Below are positions 23,627-32,209 of a DNA stretch of 64,000 nt, in pieces. A program made the translations under genes and the position numbers. A model generated the notes under the pieces. It was not told the DNA's origin. It was given only the letters and a program-made list of their open reading frames with translations, and did not search any database. Within the stretch, counting starts at the first letter, position 1. Each line of letters opens with the position of its first letter. Origin of the DNA: Martelella sp. AD-3 (GTDB lineage: Bacteria; Pseudomonadota; Alphaproteobacteria; Rhizobiales; Rhizobiaceae); NCBI RefSeq assembly GCF_001578105.1, contig NZ_CP014276.1, positions 1 through 64,000 of the forward strand. Reading direction: 5' to 3'.

Positions 23627-26600
23627 ATGTTTTTCAGCGTATCACGCGGCGCCGGGATGGCAAATGCGAGGCCGGCGACCGCCGCCCCGAGCTTTCGGGC
23701 AATCATGTTCGGCTCGGTTTGCGCCGCCTCCCTCATCGCCGCCGCCCCGGGCTACGCTGACGATTGCGACGAAACCGGCGACCCCTTCACCTGTTCGTTC
23801 AATTCCGGCAGCGCCTCCGTCAATCTTGATGTGACTGCGGCTTCGGTCGATTCCGGGGACGACGGCGCCGCGATAGAGGTTACACAGGACGGCTCGACGC
23901 AGACGCTCACGATCGACTCGAGCACCGCCGATGCCGGCTGGCAGATCAGCTCTGCGGGCGCCGGAGGTGATGACAATGGCGGCGCGGCCGGCGAAGGCGG
24001 CTGGCTGACGATCAACAATACCGGCGGCTCGTTCACCGGCACTGCCAGTGTTTCGAGCGGCATCGCATCGCTGATCCATATGCAAAGCGCCGGTGGCTCT
24101 GGTGATGCGACCAACAATAACTACAAATCGAGCGGCGGAGCGGGCGGGTCCGGCGGGGCGCTGACATTCACCAGTAACTCAGGCACCAGTTACACGATGA
24201 GCGGCTCGAGCAGTGACGGGGCGGCGGTCCTCTATGCTTTCACTGCAGGCGGAGCCGGCGGCAACCAGAACAGCGGGCTGACCGGCGATCAGTATGGCGG
24301 CGTCGGCGGGGCCGGCGGCGCGATCACAATCAGCGGCGACAGCAGTGGTTCGGCCAGGATCGGCACGTCGTCGTCGCGTTTCTCCGGCATTGCCCAGGGC
24401 GGTGGTTTCATTGCCGAATCTGTCGCCGGTGGCGGCGGTTACAGCAACGGCAATGCGGGCAGCGGCGGCACGATTTCCATCACCGGAACCCCGGCGGTCT
24501 CGATCTACTGGAACGCCACTTCCTCCGGCGGCGCCGGTCTGTTCGGGCTCGCCGGCATGAGCGTCGGCGGCGGCGGCTACAGCAATACCAAGAACGACGC
24601 CTCCGATCCGGGCGGCGAAGGCGGGGCCGGCGGCAATGTCACGGTTCAAAGCGACACCAGCATCGTCGTCGATGTCGCGGGCTCGACGCCCTATATCAGC
24701 GCCGCGATGGCAGCACGCAGCATCGGCGGCAAGGGCGGCACGGGTCCGACCAAGGACGAGCCGGGCGGCAATGGCGGCACGGGTGGCGCGATCACGCTCG
24801 GCAATACCGGCGGCGCGATGTCGATCACGACGGCCGGCGATTATGTCTACGGCGTGATCGGCCAGAGCGTTGGCGGACAGGGCGGCGATGGCGGCGACGG
24901 AACGGCGCTTGCCGGCCAGGGCGGTGGCGGCGGCTTCGGCGGCAATGCCGGCGGCATCAGCGTCAGCTTTACCAATGCCGGAACGCTGACCACGGCCGGC
25001 GATTATGCGGCCGGCATCCTGGCCCATTCGATCGGCGGCGGCGGCGGCACGGGCGGCGAGTTCGTCAGCGTGCTCGGCGGTCAGGCGGGCAATGGCGGCA
25101 ATGGCGGCAATGCGGGTAATGTCGGCGTCTACAGCGATATCGCCATTACCACGGGCGGTGACAATGCCTTCGGCGTGGTCGCGCAGTCGATTGCCGGCAG
25201 CGGCGGTACGGGCGGCATCGACGTCTCGTCATTGGTCGGCCTCGGCGGCGACGGCGCGGGCGGCGGGACGCCGGGCATGGTTACGGTCAACTATGCCGCC
25301 GACATCACGACGGCGGGCTACAATGCGCTGGGCATCATCGCCCAGTCCATCGGCGGCGGCGGCGGGGCTGCGGGTTCGGCGACCGGACTTGTCAGCGTCG
25401 GGGGCAATGCGGCCGGCACCACCACGGCGAACGGCGGAACCGTGGGGATATCCAATACTGCCAGGATTTCGACCGGCGGCGGCTCCTCCATCGGCATTCT
25501 GGCGCAGTCGATCGGCGGCGGCGGCGGCTCGGGCGGCGATGCGCTCGGCATGGCCGGCGTTGGCGGTCAGGGTAGCGCCGGCGGTAGTGGCGGCACGGTC
25601 GCCGTCTCCAACCTCGGCGGCATCAGCACGGCCGGCGAATTTTCGCCTGGCGCAGTGGTTCAGTCGATCGGCGGCGGCGGCGGCAATGGCGGCGCGGTGA
25701 TGACCCTGTCCGCGATCACCTCGATCGGGCTTGGCGGCACGGCCTCGCAGGGCGGCAATGGCGGGACGATCTGCATCGATAATACGGCGGTGTGCGGGAC
25801 CACGAATTCGAGTGGCGATATTACGGCCTATGATTCGACGCTTGCCGCCGCGACGGGTTCCGGCGATGGCGCCATCAGCACGGCCGCCGACTTCTCTCCG
25901 GGCCTGATTGCCCAATCGATCGGCGGCGGCGGCGGCAATGGCGGCAGCGTCAAGAACTACAGCGCCCTCTCATTCATCGCGCTTCAGACCGGCGGCAACG
26001 CCGGTTCAGGCGGCGCAGGCGGCTCGGTGAAGATCAGGCAGGACAACCTGCAGATCGCGACGGCGGGCGCGCAGGCCCCCGGCATCATCGCCCAATCGAT
26101 CGGCGGCGGCGGTGGAACCGGCGGCAGCGCCAATTATTTCGACGCCACGGTCGGCTTTAACGCCGCGTTCATCCTCGGCGGCAGCGGCGGGACCGGCGGC
26201 ACGGCCAACAGCGTCAATGTCGCCCTCGAGGGCTCCACCATCTCCACGGGCACTGTCGTGCGCAGCGACAGCGTCAATCTGCCCGGCGATTCCGCCGGCA
26301 TCGTCGCCCAGTCGATCGGCGGCGGCGGCGGCAGCGGCGGCGCCACTTCGGCCAAGGACTTTCTCGTTGCCGCGCCGACGGGTACCGGGGTTCCGGTGGC
26401 GTTCAACTATCAGGCCGCGGTCGGCGGTAATGGCGGTAATGCGGGCAATGGCGGCGCAGTCAGCGTCTCGCTCGATTCAGCTTCGCGGCTGACCACGCTC
26501 GGCGATGCCTCCAATGGCATCATCGCCCAGTCGATCGGCGGCGGTGGCGGCAATGGCGGCGATTCCTCGGTTCTTTCGACGACGCTTGGCGACAAGGACA

Positions 26601-29600
26601 CGGTCGAGCTGACGGCAAGCGTCTCCTTTGGCGGCGGCGCGGGCAATATCCTGGACGATACCGACAACGGCGGCACCAACAACAATTACGATTTCTCGAC
26701 CTCGGGCGGCGGCGCGGGCAACACTGTCACCGTGACGCTTGGTGAATGGAGCGGCGCCACCAATGCCAATGTGACCGATCCCATCAGGGGCGAAACGCCG
26801 GCGGCCACGCTTCTGACCTACAGCGATAGTTCCTACGGCGTTCTCGCGCAGTCGATCGGCGGCGGTGGCGGCAATGGCGGCATCGGCAACAGCAACGCCT
26901 ATTCGCAGGGCGGAACCGTGTCGATAAAGGCCGATATCGGGCTGGGCGGCAAGGGCGGTACAGGCGGCGACGGCGGCAATGTGACCGTTGATCATTACGG
27001 CAACTACAACATTCAGACTCAGGGTTCGGGCTCTCGCGGGATCGTGGCGCAGTCGATCGGCGGCGGCGGCGGAACCTCGCAGGGCGGCACGATGTATCTC
27101 GCCGGCAGCGCTGGCGGCTATGATGCAAGGCTGAATGTCGGGTTGGGGCTTACGGGCGGCTCGGGCGGCAAGGGCCAGTCGGTCACGGGCTCGGTCTATG
27201 GCGGCGTCCAGACCTTCGGCGGCGATGCCGACGCGATCGTGATGCAGTCGATCGGCGGCGGTGGCGGCATTGGCGGCTCGCTCGGCAGCGATGCCTCGTC
27301 GCACAAGATTCTCGATGCGATCGGCAATATCGAAGACCAGATAGGGCGGCTGACGGATGCGGGCAATACCTATGAACTCACCGTCGATGTCGGCGGCAAG
27401 GGCGGTACCGGGGGCACGGGCGGCGCTGTCTATCTCGATTTCGGCGGCCAGGTGACCACGATGGGCGACTGGGCCGATGGGGCGGTGCTGCAGTCGATCG
27501 GCGGCGGCGGCGGACAGGGTGGTTCTTCCGTCGCATCCGGCAGCGAGATCACCGCCAATATCGAGGTTGCGGTCGGCGGCAAGGGCGGCAGCGGCAGCGA
27601 CGGCGGTGCTGTTTCTTTCGATTTCGAGGGTTATGGTACCGACTATATCCACACATATGGTTATGGCGCCTATGGCATCCTTGCCCAGTCGATTGGCGGC
27701 GGCGGCGGACAGGGCGCTGACGGCTCGGACCAGCAGACCGGTACGCTTGCAATCGGCGGCGATGCCGGCGGTACGGGCGGCGTCGGCGGAAACGGCGGCC
27801 CGGTTTCGACAACCAATTCGAGCACGCCGCATATCGTGACCCATGGCTCCGACGCGATCGGCATCGCCGCGCAGTCGATCGGCGGCGGCGGCGGCCAGGG
27901 CGGCGTCGGCAACAGCGCCGAGGCCACCCGCATCCGCAGCGCCGAACTGAGCATGTCGATCGGCGGCAAGGGCGGCATGGCCGGCAATGGCAGCACGGTT
28001 GATTTCAGTTTTGGGACCGGGACTGACATCGTCACCTATGGCGACCGTGCTTTCGGACTTCTCATGCAGTCGATTGGCGGCGGCGGCGGTATCGGGGTCA
28101 CCGGTGAGGTTGCCGGTGGTCTCGACCTTGCCATTGGCGGCCAGGGCGGAGCTGGCGGTTACGGCAATACCGTGACGCTCGACTTCACCTCAACCTCTGA
28201 CGCGGGCATCAGGACCAGCGGCGCAGGCGCGCATGCGCTCGTCGCCCAATCGATTGGCGGCGGTGGCGGCATTGGTGGCGATGCGACCGGCGGGCTTCTC
28301 AGCCTGCTGCCGGTCAATACGTCTGCCTCCGGCGGCGCAACCGGCAATGGCGGCGCCGTCAACCTGACTCTCAACGGCGCACTGGCGACAACCGGCGCCG
28401 ATGCCTTCGGCATTCTCGCCCAGTCGATCGGCGGCGGCGGCGGCTTTGGCGGCGCAGGCGCCGGGTCCGGCTTCGCCGGCCTCTCGCCGACGGCCACCTC
28501 CGGCACCAGCAGCACGATCACGATTAACGCGTCGGGCATCATCTCGGCGACCGGAGCACGCGGCGTCGGCATCTTTGCGCAGAGCGAGGGTGTTTCCGGC
28601 AACGGCCAGATTGCCATTAACCTCAGCGGCAGCGGCAAGGTTTCCGGCGGCCAGAGCGATGATTCCGCGGCGATCTGGGTCGTCGGCGGTACCGCCAACA
28701 CGCTCACGCTCACCGACAGCGCCAGCATCCAGTCCGGCGCCTCGGCGACCGGCAATGATTACACCGACAGCTATGCCGTTCTGTATTCCGCCAATGGTAC
28801 CACCAGCGGGTCGCTTACGCTCGACAATCAGGGCTCCGGCAGCATCAGCGGCGGCGTTCAGAATACCAGCCAGGCCAGTGATGGCGATGCCATGGCGATC
28901 TCGGTCAACAACGGCGTTCGCGGCACGCTGACGGATGGCTATATCTATGCTGCCGACATCGTCAACCACGGCACGTTCGAGATCGGCCGCTTCCGGCGGC
29001 CCGGAACCACGGTGGTCTCCGGCGATTTGGAGCAGAGCGCCACAGGCTGGCTGATCCCGGATATCGACCTCAACAACTCCAATGCCGACCTGTTGTCGCT
29101 GGAAGGCGATGCGCAATTCGACGGCACGCTCGGTCTCAACGCGATCAGCCTGCTGCCGAACCGCTCTGCCCGCTTCCTGACGGTGGCAGGCGACATGACC
29201 GGTGGACTGACGCCGCGGGACTCGACGTTGTTTGACTACAAGATCGATACAGTGGGCAAAGAGATGTTCTTCAGCGTCGCCGGCGCCGACTTCACGCCGG
29301 CCTCGGTGACCAATCTCAACAACGACCAGCACCAGCTCGCCAATACGCTGCAGACGATCTGGGATGCCGGCGGCAACAACGCCTTCGGCAGCCTGTTCGG
29401 CGCTTTCGCCAGCCAGACGGACGGAGCGCCGGGCAAATATCCCGGAACGCTCGACGAGTTGCGCCCGCGCGCGGCCTTTGCGACCGCCGTGGAGCAGAAC
29501 TTCGAAATGCTCGAATTCGGCGCGAGCCTGATGAGCTGCCCGGAATTCGAGGGCGCCACCGTGAAGGTCACCGAGGGAAGCTGCGCCTGGGCGTCGGTTT

Positions 29601-30403
29601 CCGGCAGCAACGACCGGCGCGCGGCCGTCGCCAATGCCGCAAGCTATGATCTCGACACGCTGACCTTCCAGTTCGGCGGACAGAAGGAGTTCACGCCCGG
29701 CTGGTTCCTCGGCGGCTCGCTCGCCTACCAGCAGAGCTGGCTGTCGCAGGACAGCGGTTCCGTCAGCGGCGACGGCGATGCCGGCTATGCCGGCGTCAGC
29801 CTGAAGCACGAGATCGACGGCTGGACCTTTGCCGGCGCGCTTGCCGGAAGCTATGGCAGCTACGATATCGACCGTGTGATCAACATTCCCTATGTCGCCG
29901 AGGTGGTTTCCAGTTCACCCAACGTCGCGGCGGGATCATTCACCGGCCGGATCGCGAAGATGATCGATCTCGAAAGCGTCTATCTGAAACCCTATGTCGA
30001 TCTCGACGCGATCTATACGTGGCAGGACAGCTACACCGAAAGCGGCGCCTACGGTCTGAAAGTCGACAGTCACGGCCAATGGAGCCTTGCCGCATCGCCG
30101 AACATCGAGATCGGCAGTCGCCACAATTTCGACAGCGGCGAGACGCTGAGGCTTTACGGCCGGCTCGGTATGACGGTGATGTCGAGCGATGACTGGAAAA
30201 CAACCGCGCGGTTTACCGGCTCGCCGGTCGCAGACAGCGCGTTCAACACCTCGCTCGATTACGGCAGCACCTTCGCCACGGTCGCCGCGGGCTTCCAGCT
30301 CACGACCCTGAAAAACGTCGACCTGCGCCTCGAATATGAAGGACACTTCTCCGACAAGATCACCTCGAGCGCCGGCAAGGTCCGCCTTAGCGTACCGTTC
30401 TGA
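23627..30403 (+). CDS. Giant glycine-rich autotransporter (type Va secretion)
   Basis: 2258 residues. A long signal peptide (about 1-45, with the extended N-terminus typical of large autotransporters) ends AAPGYA, followed by DDCDETGD. The passenger (about 46-1980) is Gly/Ser/Asn-rich and contains some 19 near-identical GIxAQSIGGGGGxGG units spaced 45-80 residues apart, likely forming a long beta-helix. From about 1985 (SCAWASVSGSNDRR) the C-terminal 270 residues form an autotransporter beta-barrel ending in the aromatic signature RLSVPF. ATG 23627 has GGGAGG 5 bases upstream. Few cysteines occur, in widely spaced pairs. A surface or adhesion role is likely but unproven. Confidence 0.92.
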   Translation: MFFSVSRGAGMANARPATAAPSFRAIMFGSVCAASLIAAAPGYADDCDETGDPFTCSFNSGSASVNLDVTAASVDSGDDGAAIEVTQDGSTQTLTIDSSTADAGWQISSAGAGGDDNGGAAGEGGWLTINNTGGSFTGTASVSSGIASLIHMQSAGGSGDATNNNYKSSGGAGGSGGALTFTSNSGTSYTMSGSSSDGAAVLYAFTAGGAGGNQNSGLTGDQYGGVGGAGGAITISGDSSGSARIGTSSSRFSGIAQGGGFIAESVAGGGGYSNGNAGSGGTISITGTPAVSIYWNATSSGGAGLFGLAGMSVGGGGYSNTKNDASDPGGEGGAGGNVTVQSDTSIVVDVAGSTPYISAAMAARSIGGKGGTGPTKDEPGGNGGTGGAITLGNTGGAMSITTAGDYVYGVIGQSVGGQGGDGGDGTALAGQGGGGGFGGNAGGISVSFTNAGTLTTAGDYAAGILAHSIGGGGGTGGEFVSVLGGQAGNGGNGGNAGNVGVYSDIAITTGGDNAFGVVAQSIAGSGGTGGIDVSSLVGLGGDGAGGGTPGMVTVNYAADITTAGYNALGIIAQSIGGGGGAAGSATGLVSVGGNAAGTTTANGGTVGISNTARISTGGGSSIGILAQSIGGGGGSGGDALGMAGVGGQGSAGGSGGTVAVSNLGGISTAGEFSPGAVVQSIGGGGGNGGAVMTLSAITSIGLGGTASQGGNGGTICIDNTAVCGTTNSSGDITAYDSTLAAATGSGDGAISTAADFSPGLIAQSIGGGGGNGGSVKNYSALSFIALQTGGNAGSGGAGGSVKIRQDNLQIATAGAQAPGIIAQSIGGGGGTGGSANYFDATVGFNAAFILGGSGGTGGTANSVNVALEGSTISTGTVVRSDSVNLPGDSAGIVAQSIGGGGGSGGATSAKDFLVAAPTGTGVPVAFNYQAAVGGNGGNAGNGGAVSVSLDSASRLTTLGDASNGIIAQSIGGGGGNGGDSSVLSTTLGDKDTVELTASVSFGGGAGNILDDTDNGGTNNNYDFSTSGGGAGNTVTVTLGEWSGATNANVTDPIRGETPAATLLTYSDSSYGVLAQSIGGGGGNGGIGNSNAYSQGGTVSIKADIGLGGKGGTGGDGGNVTVDHYGNYNIQTQGSGSRGIVAQSIGGGGGTSQGGTMYLAGSAGGYDARLNVGLGLTGGSGGKGQSVTGSVYGGVQTFGGDADAIVMQSIGGGGGIGGSLGSDASSHKILDAIGNIEDQIGRLTDAGNTYELTVDVGGKGGTGGTGGAVYLDFGGQVTTMGDWADGAVLQSIGGGGGQGGSSVASGSEITANIEVAVGGKGGSGSDGGAVSFDFEGYGTDYIHTYGYGAYGILAQSIGGGGGQGADGSDQQTGTLAIGGDAGGTGGVGGNGGPVSTTNSSTPHIVTHGSDAIGIAAQSIGGGGGQGGVGNSAEATRIRSAELSMSIGGKGGMAGNGSTVDFSFGTGTDIVTYGDRAFGLLMQSIGGGGGIGVTGEVAGGLDLAIGGQGGAGGYGNTVTLDFTSTSDAGIRTSGAGAHALVAQSIGGGGGIGGDATGGLLSLLPVNTSASGGATGNGGAVNLTLNGALATTGADAFGILAQSIGGGGGFGGAGAGSGFAGLSPTATSGTSSTITINASGIISATGARGVGIFAQSEGVSGNGQIAINLSGSGKVSGGQSDDSAAIWVVGGTANTLTLTDSASIQSGASATGNDYTDSYAVLYSANGTTSGSLTLDNQGSGSISGGVQNTSQASDGDAMAISVNNGVRGTLTDGYIYAADIVNHGTFEIGRFRRPGTTVVSGDLEQSATGWLIPDIDLNNSNADLLSLEGDAQFDGTLGLNAISLLPNRSARFLTVAGDMTGGLTPRDSTLFDYKIDTVGKEMFFSVAGADFTPASVTNLNNDQHQLANTLQTIWDAGGNNAFGSLFGAFASQTDGAPGKYPGTLDELRPRAAFATAVEQNFEMLEFGASLMSCPEFEGATVKVTEGSCAWASVSGSNDRRAAVANAASYDLDTLTFQFGGQKEFTPGWFLGGSLAYQQSWLSQDSGSVSGDGDAGYAGVSLKHEIDGWTFAGALAGSYGSYDIDRVINIPYVAEVVSSSPNVAAGSFTGRIAKMIDLESVYLKPYVDLDAIYTWQDSYTESGAYGLKVDSHGQWSLAASPNIEIGSRHNFDSGETLRLYGRLGMTVMSSDDWKTTARFTGSPVADSAFNTSLDYGSTFATVAAGFQLTTLKNVDLRLEYEGHFSDKITSSAGKVRLSVPF
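24850..28445 (+). repeat. Coding repeat array QSIGGGGGxGG in the autotransporter passenger
   Basis: The DNA string CAGTCGATCGGCGGCGGCGG or a close variant recurs about 19 times between 24860 and 28440, each time encoding QSIGGGGG. The sequence between the cores varies, so only a short core is repeated. Near-identical blocks of about 25 bases offer substrate for recombination and repeat-number change. Confidence 0.8.
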
Positions 30404-30740
30404 TATCGCGCACCTCCGGTGGATTTTCGGTTCTCGTTCTAGGTCCAGCGGACATGCTCGTGTGCCAAGTCGATACGATCCGCTTGCGCTCGATTTGATG
30501 GAGGATTTGCGGCGGTCATCCGGGCAGGCGTGCGTGCTGCGCGAACCGCAAGCGTGCCAATAAATGCCGGAGGTTTCGCGCCTCCGTCAGTTATTTGGGA
30601 TAGTTGCCTTTTCACCTTTGCGACAACCGGCGTCCAAGCGCCTTTTCGGTAAACGCAGCTTCGTGCGAAGGCCCTGCTTTCCTCAGCAATATAAACCGCT
30701 TATCATCACCCAGTCGCCTCCCACGCGGAGGCGTGGATTG

Positions 30741-30980
30741 GGCTTCGAGAAGAAGGATGATACGCGGGAGATGCTCTTGGCCCTCAAGGCACGGCTGGGC
30801 GAATTTGGTCTGGCGTTCCATGAAGAGAAGACGCGACTCGTCGAACTTGGCCGGTTCGCGGCTTTATCTCGACAACGACGTGGTGAGCGAAAACCGGAGA
30901 CCTTCGCGTCCCTGGGCTTCATTCACCATCGTGGATTGACCCGTGATGGTCGGTTTATGTCGCGAGGCTGTGGGCATTGA
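30741..30980 (+). pseudogene. Group II intron reverse transcriptase/maturase fragment
   Basis: The frame reads LKARLGEFGLAFHEEKTRL, VELGRFAALSRQRRGERKP and then ETFASLGFIHHRGLTRDGRF, matching the region of group II intron-encoded reverse transcriptases just after the catalytic YADD box (consensus LHPEKTRLIEFG, then KPETFDFLGFTH). The YADD box and everything before it, and the maturase and endonuclease parts after it, are absent. The 708-base gap between the autotransporter and the MerR gene (30404-31111) contains nothing else recognisable except the MerR promoter. Confidence 0.6.
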
Positions 30981-31050
30981 CTTGACTGAGATGCAATTGC
31001 TGTTGTGGACTTGGCTCTGGCGACAACCCCTGCCTAGCTCATTTTTTCTA

Positions 31051-31081
31051 TTGACCTAGAGTGCGCTCCAAGCGGTAGATG
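31051..31081 (+). promoter_or_regulatory. MerR-type promoter with 19-bp spacer
   Basis: TTGACC (31051-31056) and TAGATG (31076-31081) are separated by 19 bases that contain the dyad TAGAG-TGCG-CTCCA. This is the overlong spacer used by MerR regulators, which untwist the DNA to activate. It lies 30 bases before the merR start, so autoregulation is expected. Confidence 0.65.
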
Positions 31082-31111
31082 TTTCTGCGTCGTGACGAAA
31101 GAAGGGCACCC

Positions 31112-31525
31112 ATGAAGATTGGCGAACTGGCTAGGCGTTCGGGTTTGTCGGCCCACACCATCCGTTACTATGAGCGGATCGGACTGCTTCCTTATGCCGG
31201 TAGGGACCAATCGGGCCAACGTGATTACGACGCATCGATCCTGATCTGGATAGAGTTTCTCAACCGCCTCAAAACGACAGGGATGCCTATTCGGGAAATG
31301 CTGCATTATGCGGCTTTGCGGGAGCGCGGCGTTAGTACGGAGGCGGAGCGAAGCGCATTGCTAGAACAGCACCGCGAGCGTGTCCGTGCCCAAGTGGCCG
31401 AACTTCAAGCCTGCCTTGTCGTCCTCGACACCAAAATTGCCGGATATGCCGGCAAGGAACAGAGGATGAAAAACTATGACGCATCAATCCCCCAACGTTG
31501 GCGAAAGCCGGCTGGAACGCGGTAA
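31112..31525 (+). CDS. MerR-family transcriptional regulator
   Basis: 137 residues. The N-terminal winged helix-turn-helix MKIGELARRSGLSAHTIRYYERIGLLP is followed by a dimerisation coiled coil (about 80-118, ERSALLEQHRERVRAQVAELQ). No cysteine pattern for metal binding exists beyond Cys 102, so it is closer to the AdhR/NmlR stress-sensing branch than to metal sensors. The last 16 codons overlap the next gene in another frame. The start follows AGAAGGGCACCC. Confidence 0.85.
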   Translation: MKIGELARRSGLSAHTIRYYERIGLLPYAGRDQSGQRDYDASILIWIEFLNRLKTTGMPIREMLHYAALRERGVSTEAERSALLEQHRERVRAQVAELQACLVVLDTKIAGYAGKEQRMKNYDASIPQRWRKPAGTR

Positions 31526-31895
31526 ACGCGCGCTTGCTGAAATCGATGGTGATGCCGGCAAGAATGTTGTTTCCGCCCTGGCGGACATTGCCCCTGATTT
31601 CGCAAGTTACCTGTTCGAATTTCCGTTTGGCGACATCTACAGCCGCCCCGGTCTGGATCTGCGCGCACGGGAAATCGCCACCATCGCTGCGCTCACCGCG
31701 ATGGGAACTGCGGCCCCACAGCTGAAAGTCCATATTGAGGCAGGGCTGAATGTCGGGGTGACGAGGGAAGAAATCACCGAGATCATCATGCAGATGGCGG
31801 TCTATGCCGGCTTTCCTGCGGCGCTCAACGGTCTCTTCGCGGCCAAGGATGTCTTCGCCGCTCGGCCCCCCACCCAGACGGAGGACGCGGCATAA
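31476..31895 (+). CDS. Carboxymuconolactone decarboxylase-family protein
   Basis: 139 residues with the CMD/AhpD-like helical core (RAREIATIAALTAMGTAAPQL, KVHIEAGLNVGVTREEITEII). It contains no cysteine at all, so the CxxC peroxidase activity of AhpD is excluded; it is closer to gamma-carboxymuconolactone decarboxylase-like proteins of unknown reaction. It overlaps the MerR gene by 50 bases and has GAGGATG 8-10 bases before its ATG, so it is translated from the same mRNA and probably controlled by that MerR protein. Confidence 0.82.
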   Translation: MTHQSPNVGESRLERGKRALAEIDGDAGKNVVSALADIAPDFASYLFEFPFGDIYSRPGLDLRAREIATIAALTAMGTAAPQLKVHIEAGLNVGVTREEITEIIMQMAVYAGFPAALNGLFAAKDVFAARPPTQTEDAA

Positions 31896-31915
31896 CGAAT
31901 ACGTTCCGCATTTTG

Positions 31916-32002
31916 ATGGCCGCCAGCGCGCTCGCCCTGGCGGTGGTCCCAACCTTCCCGATCCTGGGGCCGACTTGCGCATATGCGATGCTGCCGCCAT
32001 AG
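31916..32002 (+). pseudogene. Possible truncated secretory-protein start
   Basis: A 28-codon frame reads MAASALALAVVPTFPILGP followed by TCAYAMLPP and a stop, resembling a signal peptide cut short soon after its cleavage region. It follows the carboxymuconolactone decarboxylase gene by 20 bases. The rest of the 314-base gap to 32210 shows no coding or regulatory signal I can support. Confidence 0.3.
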
Positions 32003-32209
32003 TTCAGCGCTGTTTCGTCATCCGGCTTCCCATTGCGCCTCAAGCCAGGGCAGATGCGGTTCGAGCGAGCTCTGGGAATTCTCTATCCAGTTGATTAGTC
32101 CTGTGTACGCTCTATGTTCAGCCTCGGGTGCAAAGTTAACTTTACAGTGCCCTTTAACGTTTTGACGCCGGTGACCCAAACCGCCGGTGGCTGCGCGCGG
32201 TTCTTGTCT

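Noticed and set aside
24850-28445. Regularly spaced GC-rich repeats as a CRISPR array
   Set aside because: The repeats are in frame, encode QSIGGGGG and have irregular spacing of 130-240 bases inside one intact coding sequence.
24179-29809. Long ORFs antisense and out of frame within the autotransporter (for example 26477-27844 and 28190-29809, minus strand)
   Set aside because: They are artefacts of the GGC/GCC repeats; translations are low-complexity Ala/Arg/Asp strings.
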